NCBI GenBank assembly: GCA_933228895.1
Contig: OW121846.1
Location: forward strand, 8,649,915 to 8,713,914
DNA length: 64,000 nucleotides
Direction of reading: 5' to 3'
DNA from: Platycnemis pennipes
Taxonomy: Eukaryota > Arthropoda > Insecta > Odonata > Platycnemididae
The translations under genes were made by a program, and so were the position numbers. Numbering within the stretch: the stretch's first letter is position 1; every line of letters starts with the position of its first letter. Below the pieces are notes generated by a model. It was given only the letters and a program-made list of their open reading frames with translations. It was not told where the DNA came from and ran no database searches. Of this stretch, positions 1-11,664 are shown piece by piece.

Positions 1-415
1 CTTAATGGCTTTGATTGTTTAGAACATTGCTGTGCCTTTTTTCTTACAGCTGGTTTCCAAATGCTGCTGATGTTGAAACTGTTGTCAGGATTAAGTTCAT
101 ATTGTCTCATGGGATTTCCACTGCCTGCTTCATAATATGGTCCCAGGATTCTTTTGAAAGGCACAAAACCCTATGTCTTGTTCAGAATACGACGGTCCTT
201 ATGCTCAGACTACTACTGAGTTACAGCGTGACTCCAGTGCTGTCCTCAAGCAGCTAATGGCTGAAGTTTGCAAGGAACAAGTCACTACTGTCGACCAAAA
301 TATTATGTGCACTCGAGTTTAAAGGGTATTCATTCACGTTTTAAGCAGCATTGATCCATGCTCAGGGCAGTATTTTGACGGATATCCTGCAGGATTCTTC
401 AGGACCTGAAGACAC
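1..415. other. Left flank, no recognised gene
   Basis: A pyrimidine-rich stretch followed by a possible splice acceptor (TTCTTACAG) lies near 40-50. On the plus strand a short frame starts at ATG 173 and ends at TAA 320-322; its 49 residues look polar and plausible as a protein C-terminus but match nothing I know. It could be the last exon of an unrelated transcript or chance. The transposon beginning at 425 has its target duplication just to the right. Confidence 0.3.
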
Positions 416-424
416 CTGCAGGGT
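416..424. repeat. 9-bp target-site duplication, left copy
   Basis: CTGCAGGGT, identical to 3449-3457. Taking the two copies as duplicated target leaves inverted ends that match from their first base. Confidence 0.85.
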
Positions 425-3400
425 TAGGGTGGCCCAAAAAAAATTTTTTTTTGAAATTTGGAAGTGCGGATGCATTTTCAGGTGCAATTTTATGAAACAA
501 ACACCTCACAAAACATTCAGTTCCATGGCACAATATTTGACCCTGCCGAATCGCGTTAAAAGATTTCCAGCTTCGATGTAGGCCAGCTTGCCTACCATAC
601 AGGGGCTTCCGTTTGCGTCCTCCTAAGATTGCATCAGAAAAACCAAGACAAACAGTAGATATATCGTATGCAGATAGTAGGTTCCACATGTTGTGATGAA
701 AACACTTCTACCGCATTATACATTTTGCTTATCTCCATAAATAACAGAATGGAAAGAGAATTAGCGATCACAGCAGTACTGCTATCATTTGGCGACTAAG
801 TAAACTCCGTCCTTGCATTACTAGGACAAGACGGAACCAATAAAATTATACGCAAATTCCCTAAAATAATGCGAGACTGCTTCATTGTCCTGAAACGACG
901 CAAGAAGGCAACAAAAGTTCATGATAACGACTGTATTGTTGCGCGGATCGAACCGGTACGGATGACTACAGTGGAAGGCGAGCGGCGAAGCGGTGGTGAA
1001 TAAGTGAACGGAGTTTTTGAGTCAGGCAGCTGTGTGATTTGAATTATTTTTCTACAAGGTAGTGTGATTTTACGTTGAAATGGCTAAGAAGAGTAATGTG
1101 TGTATTACATAGGGAAAAACGAATGTGTGGCTCGTTGGTGGCTGCATTGATGAAAACCTGACGAGGAATGGGAAACTACCAACACTGCGAGAAGTTCTTA
1201 AGAGTTTCTTCACAAGACTGCACTCTACACCTGGCACTACTGATTCCAAGACATCGCCAGACACACGATGAGCTCATTGATGGAAATTTGGGTTGAAGCA
1301 AATATTCCTACTCAAAATGCCCGTGATGCTACAGAAAAACTTGTGAATGTTTATAAGGAATACAGTAGGCTAGAAAAGGACAACAATCTGAGAAGTGATA
1401 AGCATTAATATAGAAGACAGCAATTTAAAGCTAAGTTGGACCGTTTGTTTGACATTGGTCACAGGAGAGCTCTTGAGCTCATTGAAGTTGAAGATGACCG
1501 CCAATTTTACATTTCTATGCAGATTGACCGCATATAATACATGGCTGGGAATGATAGAGAATGGTGCTCTAAGCAGGAGGTGAATCGTCAAAAAAACATT
1601 CAGGAACAGCTTGCGACAGAAAGGGCCAAAGCACGAAGCGAAAAGGAGAAGAATGAACTTCTTACCCGCCAGCTTTCTGCCAAGGCTTCTTCTGAAGCAA
1701 GTACTGATGAAGATTGTGATGAGGGTAGGTAAAATTCCTCAAATAAAATTTGAGAGTAATTTTATTGATTTCTTTAACTTAATATGTGTTATTACAGAAT
1801 TTATAGCGAGCAAACCAAAGAAACTCAAGATTCACGTTCCAAATGACTTTATGGTATCTGCTGTGTTAGATAGAACGCAGACATCTTCCGCTGGGGGATC
1901 GATGTTGATAAAAGCTGTACCTCAGGCCACTGTGAAATCGTTTGGACTTGAGGAACAAGAGGTACAAATAATAACTTCCCGTTCACAACTGCAAAGAAAA
2001 CGGCCAGAATGTAGAGAAGATATTGCCCTACTTATAAAGAAAGAGCTTGATCCTGACATTCCGATGGTCGTCCATTGGGATGGAAAGCTACTGCCCAGTA
2101 GTGAAGGTATTTATTGCAATTTTTTTTTCTTACTAATTAACAATCTTCTGCATAGTATGTGGGCATTTTTGACCATGTATTGGATATTAATTCCATCTTT
2201 TAGATGCAGAAGCCAATACTGATCGTATGCCAATTTTAGTATCTAGAGAAGGGGTTGAGCAGATTCTTGGCCTTCCGGAGTTGAAAGAGGGCACTGGAAT
2301 TTAGGTAGCTACTGTAGTGGTTGAACTTTTGACTAGTAGGGAACTTCAGGAACGAGTCATAGGCCTGTCTTTGACACCACAAACGTGAATAGTGGACGAG
2401 TTAATGGAGCCTGTGTTCTTATTCAACAAAAACTTGGGAAAGAGCTGCTGGAGCTTGCTTGGAAATGAAGATGTTTGAAAAGCAATTGGGCCTTTCAACC
2501 AAAGACAGTGACAACATGTTTCAAATATGTTGCTTTATAGCTTCCGTGTATATTAAGTCCTGGTACACATGTCTAGTTGCATCTAGTGCATCAGCGCGTG
2601 ATCTCGAGCTTCTGAAAACCCTCGCCAGCCACAAAGCAAACACTACCAAGCAGCTTTCAACAAATTCTACAACCATATGTGGTATTTATCAGAAACCTGT
2701 GTTCTTATTTTTATTTGACCGCCATGTTCCCTTAGCTGATAAGAGGGCGATGGTTAGCTCTTTTGGAAAGGAAGGGTGGGATGTTTGGAGCCCCCGGGCG
2801 CAACTTCCTCCCAATCGTTGTATTCAGGACCTGAAACTGAGTGACTTTGCGTCTAGTAATTCTCGACGATTCTTCGACATTACGGGCATTGACCAAGGAT
2901 TTTTGTCAAAGAACTCTGAAGAACAGCTACAGGATGAAAGGTACATGAAAGGTTTCAAGATCATCAGACACATTAATTTTGTTAATGACACTGCGGAAAG
3001 GGGTGTGTCACTTATCAAAGATTATATTTTGACTCACTAAACTCACTAAATATGAACGTGAGAGAGAGAACTTGCTGCTTGTGGTACAGCAACATAAGCA
3101 AATCTTCGATAAGTACGGAAGAGAAAAGGTAAAGTTAATTTAAACCTTAGTCAACCCATTTAAAATTAAGAAACTCATTCAAAATAACAACTTTTATCAC
3201 TACAGATTGTTTTCATTTCGGTTAACCGCTAATTCTGCGGTAGAATCTCGAAAAAATAGTATAATCGCCCCTGTAAGGTAGGCACATTTGTCTACATCCG
3301 AGCATGAAATTTTTAAACGCGATTCGGCAGGGTCAAATATTGTGCGATGGAACTGATTTTTTTATGAGGTGTATTATTCATAAAATTGCACCCGAAAATA

Positions 3401-3448
3401 CATCCGCCCTTCCAATTTTCAAAAAAAATTTTTTTTTGGGCCACCCTA
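425..3448 (+). mobile_element. Complete, internally deleted DNA transposon, unnamed invertebrate family
   Basis: The ends are inverted copies starting TAGGGTGGCCC followed by an A-run and T-run. The similarity extends about 180 bases inward (425-605 against 3270-3448). The element is bracketed by a perfect 9-bp direct repeat, CTGCAGGGT, at 416-424 and 3449-3457, which I read as the target-site duplication. Inside is a plus-strand, intron-containing gene remnant of a protein family common in arthropod and cnidarian genomes. A 9-bp duplication with long inverted ends resembles Mutator-like elements, but the protein is not a Mutator transposase that I recognise. The middle of the gene is deleted, so this copy is non-autonomous. 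Confidence 0.85.
1078..3129 (+). pseudogene. Broken transposase-like gene of the 425-3448 element
   Basis: The remnant reads in pieces on the plus strand. An N-terminal part starts at ATG 1078 and contains the motif IPTQNARDATEKL and then LFDIGHRRALELIEVEDDRQF. A basic coiled coil lies at about 1590-1727. Two GT-AG introns follow, about 1727-1797 and 2105-2203. Next come a segment with FDTTNVNSGRVNGACVL (near 2365-2415) and a C-terminal part with FIASVYIKSW, RRFFDITG and FVNDTAERGVSLIKDY (2520-3025). I know this order of motifs from uncharacterised invertebrate proteins. The sequence jumps at about 2455-2462 from the residues after LGKELLELA straight to a later segment, so about 100 residues, including the expected RHH motif, are missing. 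Several stops and frameshifts confirm a pseudogene. The invariant FDTT acid may be part of a DDE-type active site; that is inference. Confidence 0.7.
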
Positions 3449-3457
3449 CTGCAGGGT
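3449..3457. repeat. 9-bp target-site duplication, right copy
   Basis: CTGCAGGGT, identical to 416-424. Confidence 0.85.
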
Positions 3458-6400
3458 AGCAGGTAAAGTCCTGACATGAATCGACTACGTGGAAAACTTG
3501 TAATGCAGTTGAGTCAACTACTCTCTGTGCCCCGTGTAAACCTTCATCGCAAACAATGATGCCTGCCGAGGGATCCTGCTACCAGCATGAGCCACCAAGA
3601 TGATGAGCCGTCAGTCAACTACAGCCGCTGTACCTGTCTTAGCAACCATTAGGTAGGACAATAGAATATGCATGTTGCGGCTTCTGCATTGTAGTCCAGC
3701 CCTCCGAAAACTCTATGGCCCCACAGTCGACTTCCCATACACTTGGGCTTCCCCTTCCCTTCACCTCCCCGACCCAAGGCTTCCCCTCTCCTCCCACCAT
3801 CACCTATCGCTCCGCTCGGCTCACCTCTCCTTCTGCCAGCCTTCACATCAAGCGGCGGCCCTGAGGTATCCGGGGGCCTTCAGATAGAATATAGGTAGGT
3901 AGGAAGTTTGAAAAACTAAGGGAGGAAATCATTTGATAGAAAGGAGTCATTGGAAGAATTCACTGCCCATACAAACCTGCTTTACATGGCAGAACACTAA
4001 CATAATAATACTATCCTTTTTCAATTCCTTTCCCATGTGCATAATTTTTCACCTTAGAACAAAACTTTATGTTAGAAGAGTATATAGATAGGTTACAGGA
4101 GTGACCAAAATAAACTCAGAAAACACAAAACAAAATTGGAAAAGAAACATGTATGCACCATAGCCTAATTATTTTGGTGGTCACAATCACCTCAGTCCAT
4201 CCAAAGAAAGGAAATACCCATCAACTTTCACCTGTTCTCTAAATACCCAGTTTATTTTGGCTCTGAAAGGGACAGACTTGAACTCAAAAGAGGATGAAAA
4301 CCCATGGAATATTGCATTTGACAACTGGTGCCTGACATGTGGCTTGACTGCCCATGAGGCAGTCAAGGCATGGAAATCATTTAGGCAATAGCTGCAGGTG
4401 GTTGATTAAGCAATGTCGATTTTTTGGCAAAGAAAACAAGTCAAGAAAAAGTTTTCAGAGAGAGCGAGTTCTCATTCTATTCGCATCACGTATACAATGT
4501 TGTTCAACTTCCACCCAAATGAAATGATCTTGTATGCCCTAATGAATCCACCTGCCATATCATCTGACCACGATGATCGAACACGGCAGTTGGACGAGGT
4601 CACTTAACCTTATTTGACGCAACACGACCAAAGAATGAAGACAGCACCTCAGGGTTGAAGAAGTAGTGGTTAATATTAGCTTAGAACACGGAGGGGCAAA
4701 ATGGAGTTCCCAGAGCAGTGATAGGGTGTATGAGTTCCTCAGTTCACTAACACAGGGGGAGACAGGCATTGTGGAAGCATGCATGCATGAAAATAGTCAG
4801 CTTTGTTCAAGTTTTCACAGGCAGATGGCACTGTAAATATATCTATAATAACTCAGGAGTACTAAAAAGGGAATTGGATTACCCATCAACTTCATTAAAA
4901 CCATACCACACAAATATAAATATTTGCTATAAGTAGGGTTTTTACCATGGTGAAATGACCATTTTTGATGGGGAATAGCAGCATCTTCATTGTAAAAGGA
5001 AACTCATTATAAAATGGTTCTTTATAAGCAGACATAACAGTAGTACACACACTCACTGAAGTATTTTCCCTCATTTGAACCCACATACATTTTATGAATA
5101 TAATTAGTTTTAGTGCTTTAGCACTGTCTATGGGATACCACCATTTTCATACGTTGAATGTTAAATACTTCGAACTTCTAACTCTGTCTACGCTCTTTTA
5201 GGAGGACTTCATGCTGTTGCTCAAACTATTTCTTATGAAGCAAGTCTTGCTTTAATTTTGAAGTCTTTTATTTTTTTAAGAGAAGGCTATTCATTGAGTA
5301 GATTTATATTAATTCAGGAGTATATTTTTATCAACTTGGGCAAGGAGAAGATAAGCTAAATCATGCACAGATAAGAGAACTCAGGTGTACGTTTTTTTCT
5401 TCTGATTGGATGCTGAGACCCCATTGAGTAAAGGTGTGCATGAAAATAGTCTTCAAAGCATCCTAGTCTACTTTTTTATCTATCCAACAAAGATATGAAG
5501 TATTTACTTGTGTATAGGATTTTTTTTCAAAATTTTCATGAAACAATGAGTGCGCACAATAGAGATGTATTGATACTTTGTGAAAGAAAGTGGCCATTTG
5601 AGATGTTAGCTACTGCAGCCTACTTGTTGCTGCTAATACACAATATATTAAACATGAAAATTTCAAGCAAGAATTCAATCACGCCAAGACAATGTCATGG
5701 AGGGCTCGTATGCCTTACTCGGTGGCATCACGTCGTCATTACTACATAGCTGAAGCCGGGAAAGAAGGGTCGCCTGAAAACCTCTGATGGATAGCGAGGG
5801 GGAGAGGTTCATTTAAACTAACGTATCTGTTACAATGCACCAGTCAGCGCATTGCCTTACAATGCCTGTACTCGACGATATTGTGTCGTCAACACATCAG
5901 TCCCCGTGAATCGCGAGAAAAGGAGCCCAGGCACACCCACAGCATCTACTCTAACTATATATAACTTAGCAGTTTCCACTGCAATTTTACAATTGCGATG
6001 GGTTACTTCACATCGCAATGTGGGCATCAATATCAAAAACCAACCTTAATGCAATTTCTACCGATCAGAACAATCTTTTATGGCAAATTACAGATGCACC
6101 GTGGGTCGTCAGTAGTCTTACATTCACGACAACCTGGAGACACGTAGCTGCTTATCCACGACTAACATATTGAGAAATTCGAGAGGTCGAAATATATATA
6201 TAGGGGTCCCTGATGATATTTCGTGGAAAGAAAAGGAACTAGGTCATCATGTGCCTTTGTGCTCTCTTATGAAAGAAGTGAGAAAAAAGTAATTTGAAAT
6301 TAAATATATTAATGATATATTTTCGCAAAGAACATTTAGCACGCAGTGTAAAAATGATTTTGCAGTCAGAAAAAAATCTGTTTGGCATTTTATATCTCGG

Positions 6401-7690
6401 GAATTTACGGTATCATAAAAGTGAATTTTTGCACGCAATTGCGCATTAAAGCGTGATTTTCACATGCAAGCAATTAAAACTCCTAATGATTTGCATTAGT
6501 AAACAAATTGAGTCTAAAGCTCAAGTTTTTTCCAAAACACTGAAAATAGGGCATTTTCAAACTAAGTCTATTTCAGTTCAATTCTCATATCATCACGAAT
6601 GCAGAATTCTTGTAAAGGAAATGTTTTCGTTTCAATTTCAAGATAAAAATTACGAATTCTTTGGATGCTGATTTCCGTATACAGGGTTTGTTTACTTAGC
6701 TTACCTTGGCCTAGAAATGGTTCTGATACAAACAGTCGCAACCGTAAGGCTTGGTCGGAACTTTTACTTTATGAAAATCATTAGGAGTCCAAATATTTTC
6801 ATTTGAAAAAAATCTCACTTTCCTTCAAAATTATCAGTTTTTTTGAATAAAAATAATCATAAAACATTCATAATATGCAATACTCATTGTAAAGCATATT
6901 TGTGTAGGCAAAGCATGCAAAACAGTTTTGTGTCGTGAAAAGCTTTCCACCTTCTGCTTCGACTTTGAGTCGGTCCCCGACTGCGAGCGTGTTGTCGAAC
7001 AAACAAATATCTAAGAACCAATCCACAGATAAGCCGCTCACACCTGAAACTGGAGTACAGATGGGTCGGCGTCTGTGGGACCGGCCCCTACCGCTATCCC
7101 CTCCCCATCCTCTCTCCCCTCCACGTACCGCTCTCCCCTTCCCTAGCGCGTGCTGGGACTCGCTCTCTAGCTAAGGAAAATTCTTCGCCCCGAGAGAGCA
7201 CGCGAAGGACAAGTGGAAATTGTGTTGCATTGCTTCGGGATTTCCGTCACTGTGTTTTTGTTATAAACAGTACACAAAAATACCATGGACCTACGTGGAG
7301 ACGAAGAATTCCAGTTTCAAAGGAGTGTCATAATCAGTCATTATGTTCGGACTTTAACGTCATACACGTCATGGAAATCAGCCTATTTTCACCAAAATTA
7401 GCATTTTTCTGAGGTCAAAAGAATTATGAGAAACGCAATGACTGAAAGGTTAATACATTTACTTAATAGACCAATCCTTACTCTCGAAGTTTGCACAGAA
7501 AAAAACTGTTTAAGTAGCAAAGCAGGGTCTTCAAGTCATGAGGTGTAGACGTCTGCGGAAGCGTTTTTGACCGTGGTATCTGACAGCCTTAATAGCAAAC
7601 ATAAAAAAATACCACTAAGCTCAAATACACACATACTAGCTTCCTTTTCTTTAATTAATACCCAATATGTAGGGAGAAAATTGAACTCAC
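3458..7690. other. No recognised gene; presumed p190 intron sequence
   Basis: This 4.2-kb stretch lies 3' of the last visible p190 exon (minus strand), so it is probably intron. Pyrimidine-rich, GC-rich blocks at 3700-3880 and 7060-7200 stand out from the AT-rich surroundings but encode nothing recognisable. A possible degraded coding patch lies at 4290-4610 on the plus strand (NPWNIAFDNWCLTCGLTAHE is readable), family unknown. I found no transposon ends. Confidence 0.4.
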
Positions 7691-7814
7691 CATGGGGCAA
7701 AAAATCAGATGTTCGGAATGAATTCTGAGGAAGGCTTACATCTCCATCAATTATTCGGTAATCCAAACTATACAATTGACAGTCAATTTCATATTCATCT
7801 TCATCACACTGTGC
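7691..7814 (-). CDS. RhoGAPp190: p190 RhoGAP exon, start of pseudo-GTPase domain
   Basis: The exon runs from an acceptor (TTCTAATTTTAG, just above 7814) to a donor (GTGAGT, just below 7691). It begins at a codon boundary, ends after the first base of a codon, and is 124 bases long. It encodes AQCDEDEYEIDCQLYSLDY, then RIIDGDVSLPQNSF and FLPHG. This aligns without gaps to the vertebrate p190 stretch that follows LANEIRALC and leads into the first pseudo-GTPase domain. It joins in frame to the exon at 7901-8015. The next exon to the 3' side, which should begin with a GCLCLYN-like stretch, was not found below 7690 and is presumably beyond the left edge. Confidence 0.9.
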
Positions 7815-7900
7815 CTAAAATTAGAAAAATGGACAAGTATATAGGTTAATAGTGAAATTAAATTAAATTATGGCACATGTAAAATATCAAGGCTACAAAC

Positions 7901-8015
7901 CCGAATTTCATTGGCAAGTTCTTCTGCTAAACCATCTATACCCAGCAAAACAAGATTCAATTGATTATTGTCAGAACTTAGTAACCACTGACTGTTACGA
8001 TTCCATGATGATGGC
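7901..8015 (-). CDS. RhoGAPp190: p190 RhoGAP exon, FF4 to pseudo-GTPase linker
   Basis: The acceptor is TTTTAACAG above 8015 and the donor GTTTGTAG below 7901. The first base completes an arginine codon begun in the upstream exon, and 38 whole codons follow. The encoded stretch contains NQLNLVLLGIDGLAEELANEIR. This corresponds to the [20 protein letters not shown] stretch of vertebrate p190A/B, the first strand and helix of a nucleotide-fold (pseudo-GTPase) domain. No stops or frameshifts interrupt it. Confidence 0.93.
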
Positions 8016-8097
8016 CTGTTAAAAGCAAACAAAATTACATGAAAATGTAGAATAGCTTGTCCTTAGCAATAAAAAAACCAATGGACAAAATACATAC

Positions 8098-8250
8098 CTA
8101 TGAGCTTTAGTTGATAAAATACGTTCTATTAAAGCATCCATACAGTTAGGAAAAGCTGGACAATGCTCTCTGATTGGGCAGTGAACAAACCCCAAATGCT
8201 GAAATAGCATTAACTTTCTATCTTGATCCAGGCGATCTAATGCTTTGTAC
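8098..8250 (-). CDS. RhoGAPp190: p190 RhoGAP exon, end of fourth FF domain
   Basis: The exon lies between acceptor CTTCCCACAG (above 8250) and donor GTATGT (below 8098) and is 153 bases long. It encodes YKALDRLDQDRKLMLFQHL followed by GFVHCPIREHCPAFPNCMD and ALIERIL. Vertebrate p190 has the same block, with conserved cysteines in CP-x3-ETCPSCPACVD, immediately after the last FF domain. FF domains are small helical modules; in p190 they bind the transcription factor TFII-I. Confidence 0.93.
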
Positions 8251-8365
8251 CTGTGGGAAGAAACAATTAATAGATTCAGGTAAATTAATTGTTACAATAG
8301 GAGAAATACTCACTAGCAATAGAATAAGATGAATAGAATAAAAGATTAAGATATAAAATTTTCAC

Positions 8366-8481
8366 CTTGAATCTTCCTGCAACGCATCTGTTATCTCCTT
8401 GATATCATCTTGAGTAATTGTTCCAGTGGGAGCTATACTTTTGAAGTGATAAAAGAGATCTGCATGCTCCAAAAGCAGCTC
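8366..8481 (-). CDS. RhoGAPp190: p190 RhoGAP exon, fourth FF domain
   Basis: The exon runs from acceptor TTTTTACAG above 8481 to donor GTGAAA below 8366. It is 116 bases long, starts at a codon boundary and ends two bases into an arginine codon. It encodes ELLLEHADLFYHFKS, then TITQDDIKEITDALQEDSR, matching the vertebrate block that starts ELLLEYSELFYEL. Its upstream partner exon is at 38530-38716, so a 30-kb intron lies between them. Confidence 0.93.
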
Positions 8482-8826
8482 CTGTAAAAAAACATTTACT
8501 TATCAAAATAAATAATAATTCTGGTATCATAGCAAATGGTCAAACTCTGGCAAGAAGCAAGTTACACCACAAACAAACACAAAATAATATAATAAGCAAA
8601 GGACACAATTGAGATTCCAGAAGTTGAAAAAGAACTGAGTTGGACTCATTAGTTTCCAAGGAGGAATAAGCACAGGAATTTTTTTCATTATTACCACAGT
8701 GAAAGAAGACTTTTGAATCCAATTAATTATTAATACAGAATTAATAACCATAAAACTAAATATTAACATTAAGATTTTAAAAAATTGCATACCAGCAATC
8801 AAAGATAGGCAAAATACACTTCATCC

Positions 8827-9094
8827 ACTTTTAAGGCCGCTTTACACTTTTAAGGCCGCTTTACACTTTTAAGGCCGCTTTACACAATACAATTTTTTGT
8901 ACAATTTCTTGTACAAACGCTTGTATGAGAAAATTGTACCGTGTAAAGCAGCAAATTGAGTGAATACTTGTGTGAATGTATAAATGACTGAATGGAAAAT
9001 AGAAACTGTTCCAATTCCGTTCAGACAAACATACAATTTCGTTCAGTTTCATACATTCGTTTGTACAATAAATTGTACTGTGTTAAGCGGCCTT
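8827..9094. mobile_element. Short MITE with TIR AAGGCCGCTTTACAC
   Basis: The left end reads AAGGCCGCTTTACACAATAC and the right end is its inverted match (GTACTGTGTTAAGCGGCCTT, ending 9094). Inside are repeated TTGTACAA motifs. The left end carries three tandem copies of a 19-bp unit (ACTTTTAAGGCCGCTTTAC) at 8827-8883. There is no coding capacity. A diverged relative with the same TTGTACAAG motifs lies near 9525-9740. The superfamily is unknown. Confidence 0.65.
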
Positions 9095-10052
9095 TCGATA
9101 CAAAATACAATTTAATTAGGGAAAGTGTATTTTTGATATATCACACTAAAATACTTAAGAATACAAAATGCCTCTCTTCACCACACTTCTAAATTCTTTG
9201 TCACTACTCAATTAAAATCAACCCATATACAATCCTTTTGAATTGAGAGGCTTAATTATTGATGTCTCCCATATATATGTGAATACTTCTTTTGTGACCA
9301 ATAAATTATTAATAATAATAATTCTCATCACACACCTATGCATAGATAACTGTTAGACTGTTTCCCATGACAAAATAATTAAAACAATATGAAGAACATG
9401 TGGTAAACATATTTATCATTACAAAATGATCTTACTTACACAAAATGTTCATTTCCTTACAAAAGCAATAATGATTCAAACATGGAGTATGATAAATTAT
9501 TTATCTGGCAATTCTTTATAAAGGCTGTCATACACGGTGACATTTTTCGTACAAGAACTTGTTCAATGCAAAAACTGTATCATGTACGAGGTCTTTGTAC
9601 AATTTCTTGTACAAGAAATTAGAATGCTCTAAATTATTGGATAAAACCATGAAAGATCCACTCCTTAGCTTATGTGCATGACATGTGATGGTAGCGAAAC
9701 GTTCATATAGCATTCGTAAGGTTGATGTTCTGTGTTTGCGATCACCTTTAGTCCTATAAGTGTGGCTAAACTAACATTTTTGTTGCAGATATCGTGATGC
9801 TCCTTGTAGCTTTCATATACTGTTTTATTCGTGTTTGAGGTGGAAGTGTTATATTCCCGGAAAGATGAGTGGGATGCATTGAAAAATGTTTAACCTAATC
9901 AATGAAATTGGGGAGACGTTATCAAACCAAATATAAAATATGAGCAACAAGCATATAAACATAGTATTCAGAGGATAAATGGTGGGTTATATGAGCCGAT
10001 GAAAGAGCACAAGTAACCCATCATATAATTTCTATTTATTATTGCTAGGAAT
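9095..10052. other. Non-coding intron sequence
   Basis: AT-rich sequence. Apart from the diverged MITE-like block at about 9525-9740 I see nothing here. Confidence 0.4.
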
Positions 10053-11037
10053 TAGGGTTGGGGCAGGGATTTGAAGATTCGGTCGAATCCTATCGAATCC
10101 ATGGATTAATGATTTGAATACCAGTCATGCGGATTCTAAGTACAGTAAGTCCTCGACTCATGCCGATCCAAAGTTACGCGGATGTTCAGTTAGGCCCATG
10201 ATGTGCTTGCATTTCTGTTGCTGTGACAGATTCAACCATGTGACGCCTGCGACTCATTGCCAAGTACGCAAGAGTTGATGCCAAACTACGGGTGTTCGGA
10301 ACGCCAATTATAGTTTAAGACCTTACGTAATTCGATGGGTGACATTCGATCATCGTGGTGGTGAAAAAGTCTGAAGTGATTAGGCACCAATGTCTTTATT
10401 CGGTGTAGTTTGACCTTCCCGCATAAGTCGACGTGTAGTTAATTATCAACTCCATAGATGACGCCTGTTTTCTATTACAGCAAAAACAGAAGTTTTGGGT
10501 AATTACACTTATTTTAGATTTAAATATCCAGTGAAAGAAAGATTGGATTTGTGTTACTATCAGCTTTGTCGTATTATGTTAACTTAATGGTCTCTCTAAA
10601 TATGGCGTTTTCTGTAATCGTCGCCAATTGCCATGAAAGCGGCACTGCTACTGGTTCAAAAATGGATACGTACATTGTGATGTTTTGACTTATGTGGATT
10701 TCTACTTCTTTGTTTTGCTATAATGGACAACAGGCATCATCTATGAAGCTGATTATTAACTATGCGTCAACTTACGCAGGAAGGTCAAACTACGCCAAAA
10801 AAAAGACGTTGATGCCTGATCACATCAGACTTTTTCAACCACGATGGTCAAATATCACCCATAGAGCTATGCAATGTCTTCAATTAGAGTTGGCATTCCA
10901 AACACCTGTAGTTTGGCAGAAACTCATGCACGCTTGGCAGTCAGTCGCGGGTCGTCATGAGGTTGAATCTGTCCTTGCAACGGAAACGCAAGCATGTCAC
11001 CAGCCTAACTGAACAACTGTGTAACTCCAGATGCATG
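10053..11037 (+). mobile_element. Composite repeat with palindromic pogo-type element, copy 1
   Basis: A leader starting TAGGGTTGGGGCAGGGATTTG (10053-10140) is followed at TA (10141-10142) by CAGTAAGTCCTCGACT, a pogo-like end. From 10143 to about 10530 the sequence is the inverted partner of about 10700-11037. For example GCCTGCGACTC…, AGTTGATGCCAAACTA and AAGTCTGA on the left mirror TAGTTTGGCAGAAACTC and TCAGACTTTTTC on the right, which makes a foldback element. The far right end is cut off where the Penelope fragment begins. The same composite recurs inverted at 37500-38210. Confidence 0.65.
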
Positions 11038-11664
11038 TAAATGGAATCCACATTTATAAAACATTCTCGAGTTTCTAGCCGAGTAAGATTTTTTGTTGCT
11101 GATGTTTCGACGGAATACTCCTTCACCATCCTCAGAGCAATAAAGCTTGCAGGGCATTCCGCCCGTGCTTATATAGCAGGTTCATCCGGGGGGCATTGTT
11201 GTCTCCTTTTTTCTGTTATTTTTCGAATTAACGGTTTCCATTCTCTGCTGATGATGTACCCAGAATCTCGATTTAATGTGTTGTCTTCCAGCCTGATTTC
11301 TACGGCCTCTTTAAGGAGACAATCCCAATACCCATTTGTTTTGGACACCAAGTGAGCCTCATCGAAGGAGATGATGTGATCTTCCGATAAGCTATGTTCA
11401 GCCAAGGCAGATTTTTCGGGGTGTAACAACCTAATACACCTCCTGTGCTCTTTTATTCGGGTCTCTATCGTGCGCCCTGTCTCTCCGATGTATATTTTTC
11501 CACACTGACATGGTATACGGTAAACTCCAGGTGTTTTGAGTCCCAATTCGTCCTTGACGTGCACTAAATCGCCACGCAGTTTTTCGGTGGTTTATGAATG
11601 GTTTCGATGTTCCATTTCGCTAGGATCCTAGAGATTTTTCCAGCAACGGTTGAAACATATGGCA
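11038..11664 (-). mobile_element. 5'-truncated Penelope-like element, endonuclease end
   Basis: Only the 3' part of a Penelope-like retroelement remains. It contains the GIY-YIG endonuclease frame (11169-11564) and a non-coding tail toward 11038. The tail contains GATGGTGAAGGAGTATTCC and TCGAAACATC on the minus strand, resembling the hammerhead-bearing ends of these elements but with a changed core. Upstream residues in another frame (ISRILAKWNIETIHKPPK, near 11570-11640) belong to the RT-endonuclease connection and show a frameshift. Confidence 0.75.
11169..11564 (-). pseudogene. GIY-YIG endonuclease domain of Penelope-like element
   Basis: The frame reads TPGVYRIPCQCGKIYIGETG, then R-TIETRIKEH. 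This is the G-V-Y and Y-I-G signature with the following arginine and glutamate of the GIY-YIG nuclease family. The C-x-C before KIYIG is typical of Penelope-type endonucleases. The domain normally nicks target DNA for retrotransposition. There is no reverse transcriptase in front of it, so this is a dead fragment. Confidence 0.85.

Noticed and set aside
4290..4610. Possible gene remnant with NPWNIAFDNWCLTCGLTAHE
   Set aside because: Suggestive but too short and frame-shifted to name; recorded only in the gap entry.
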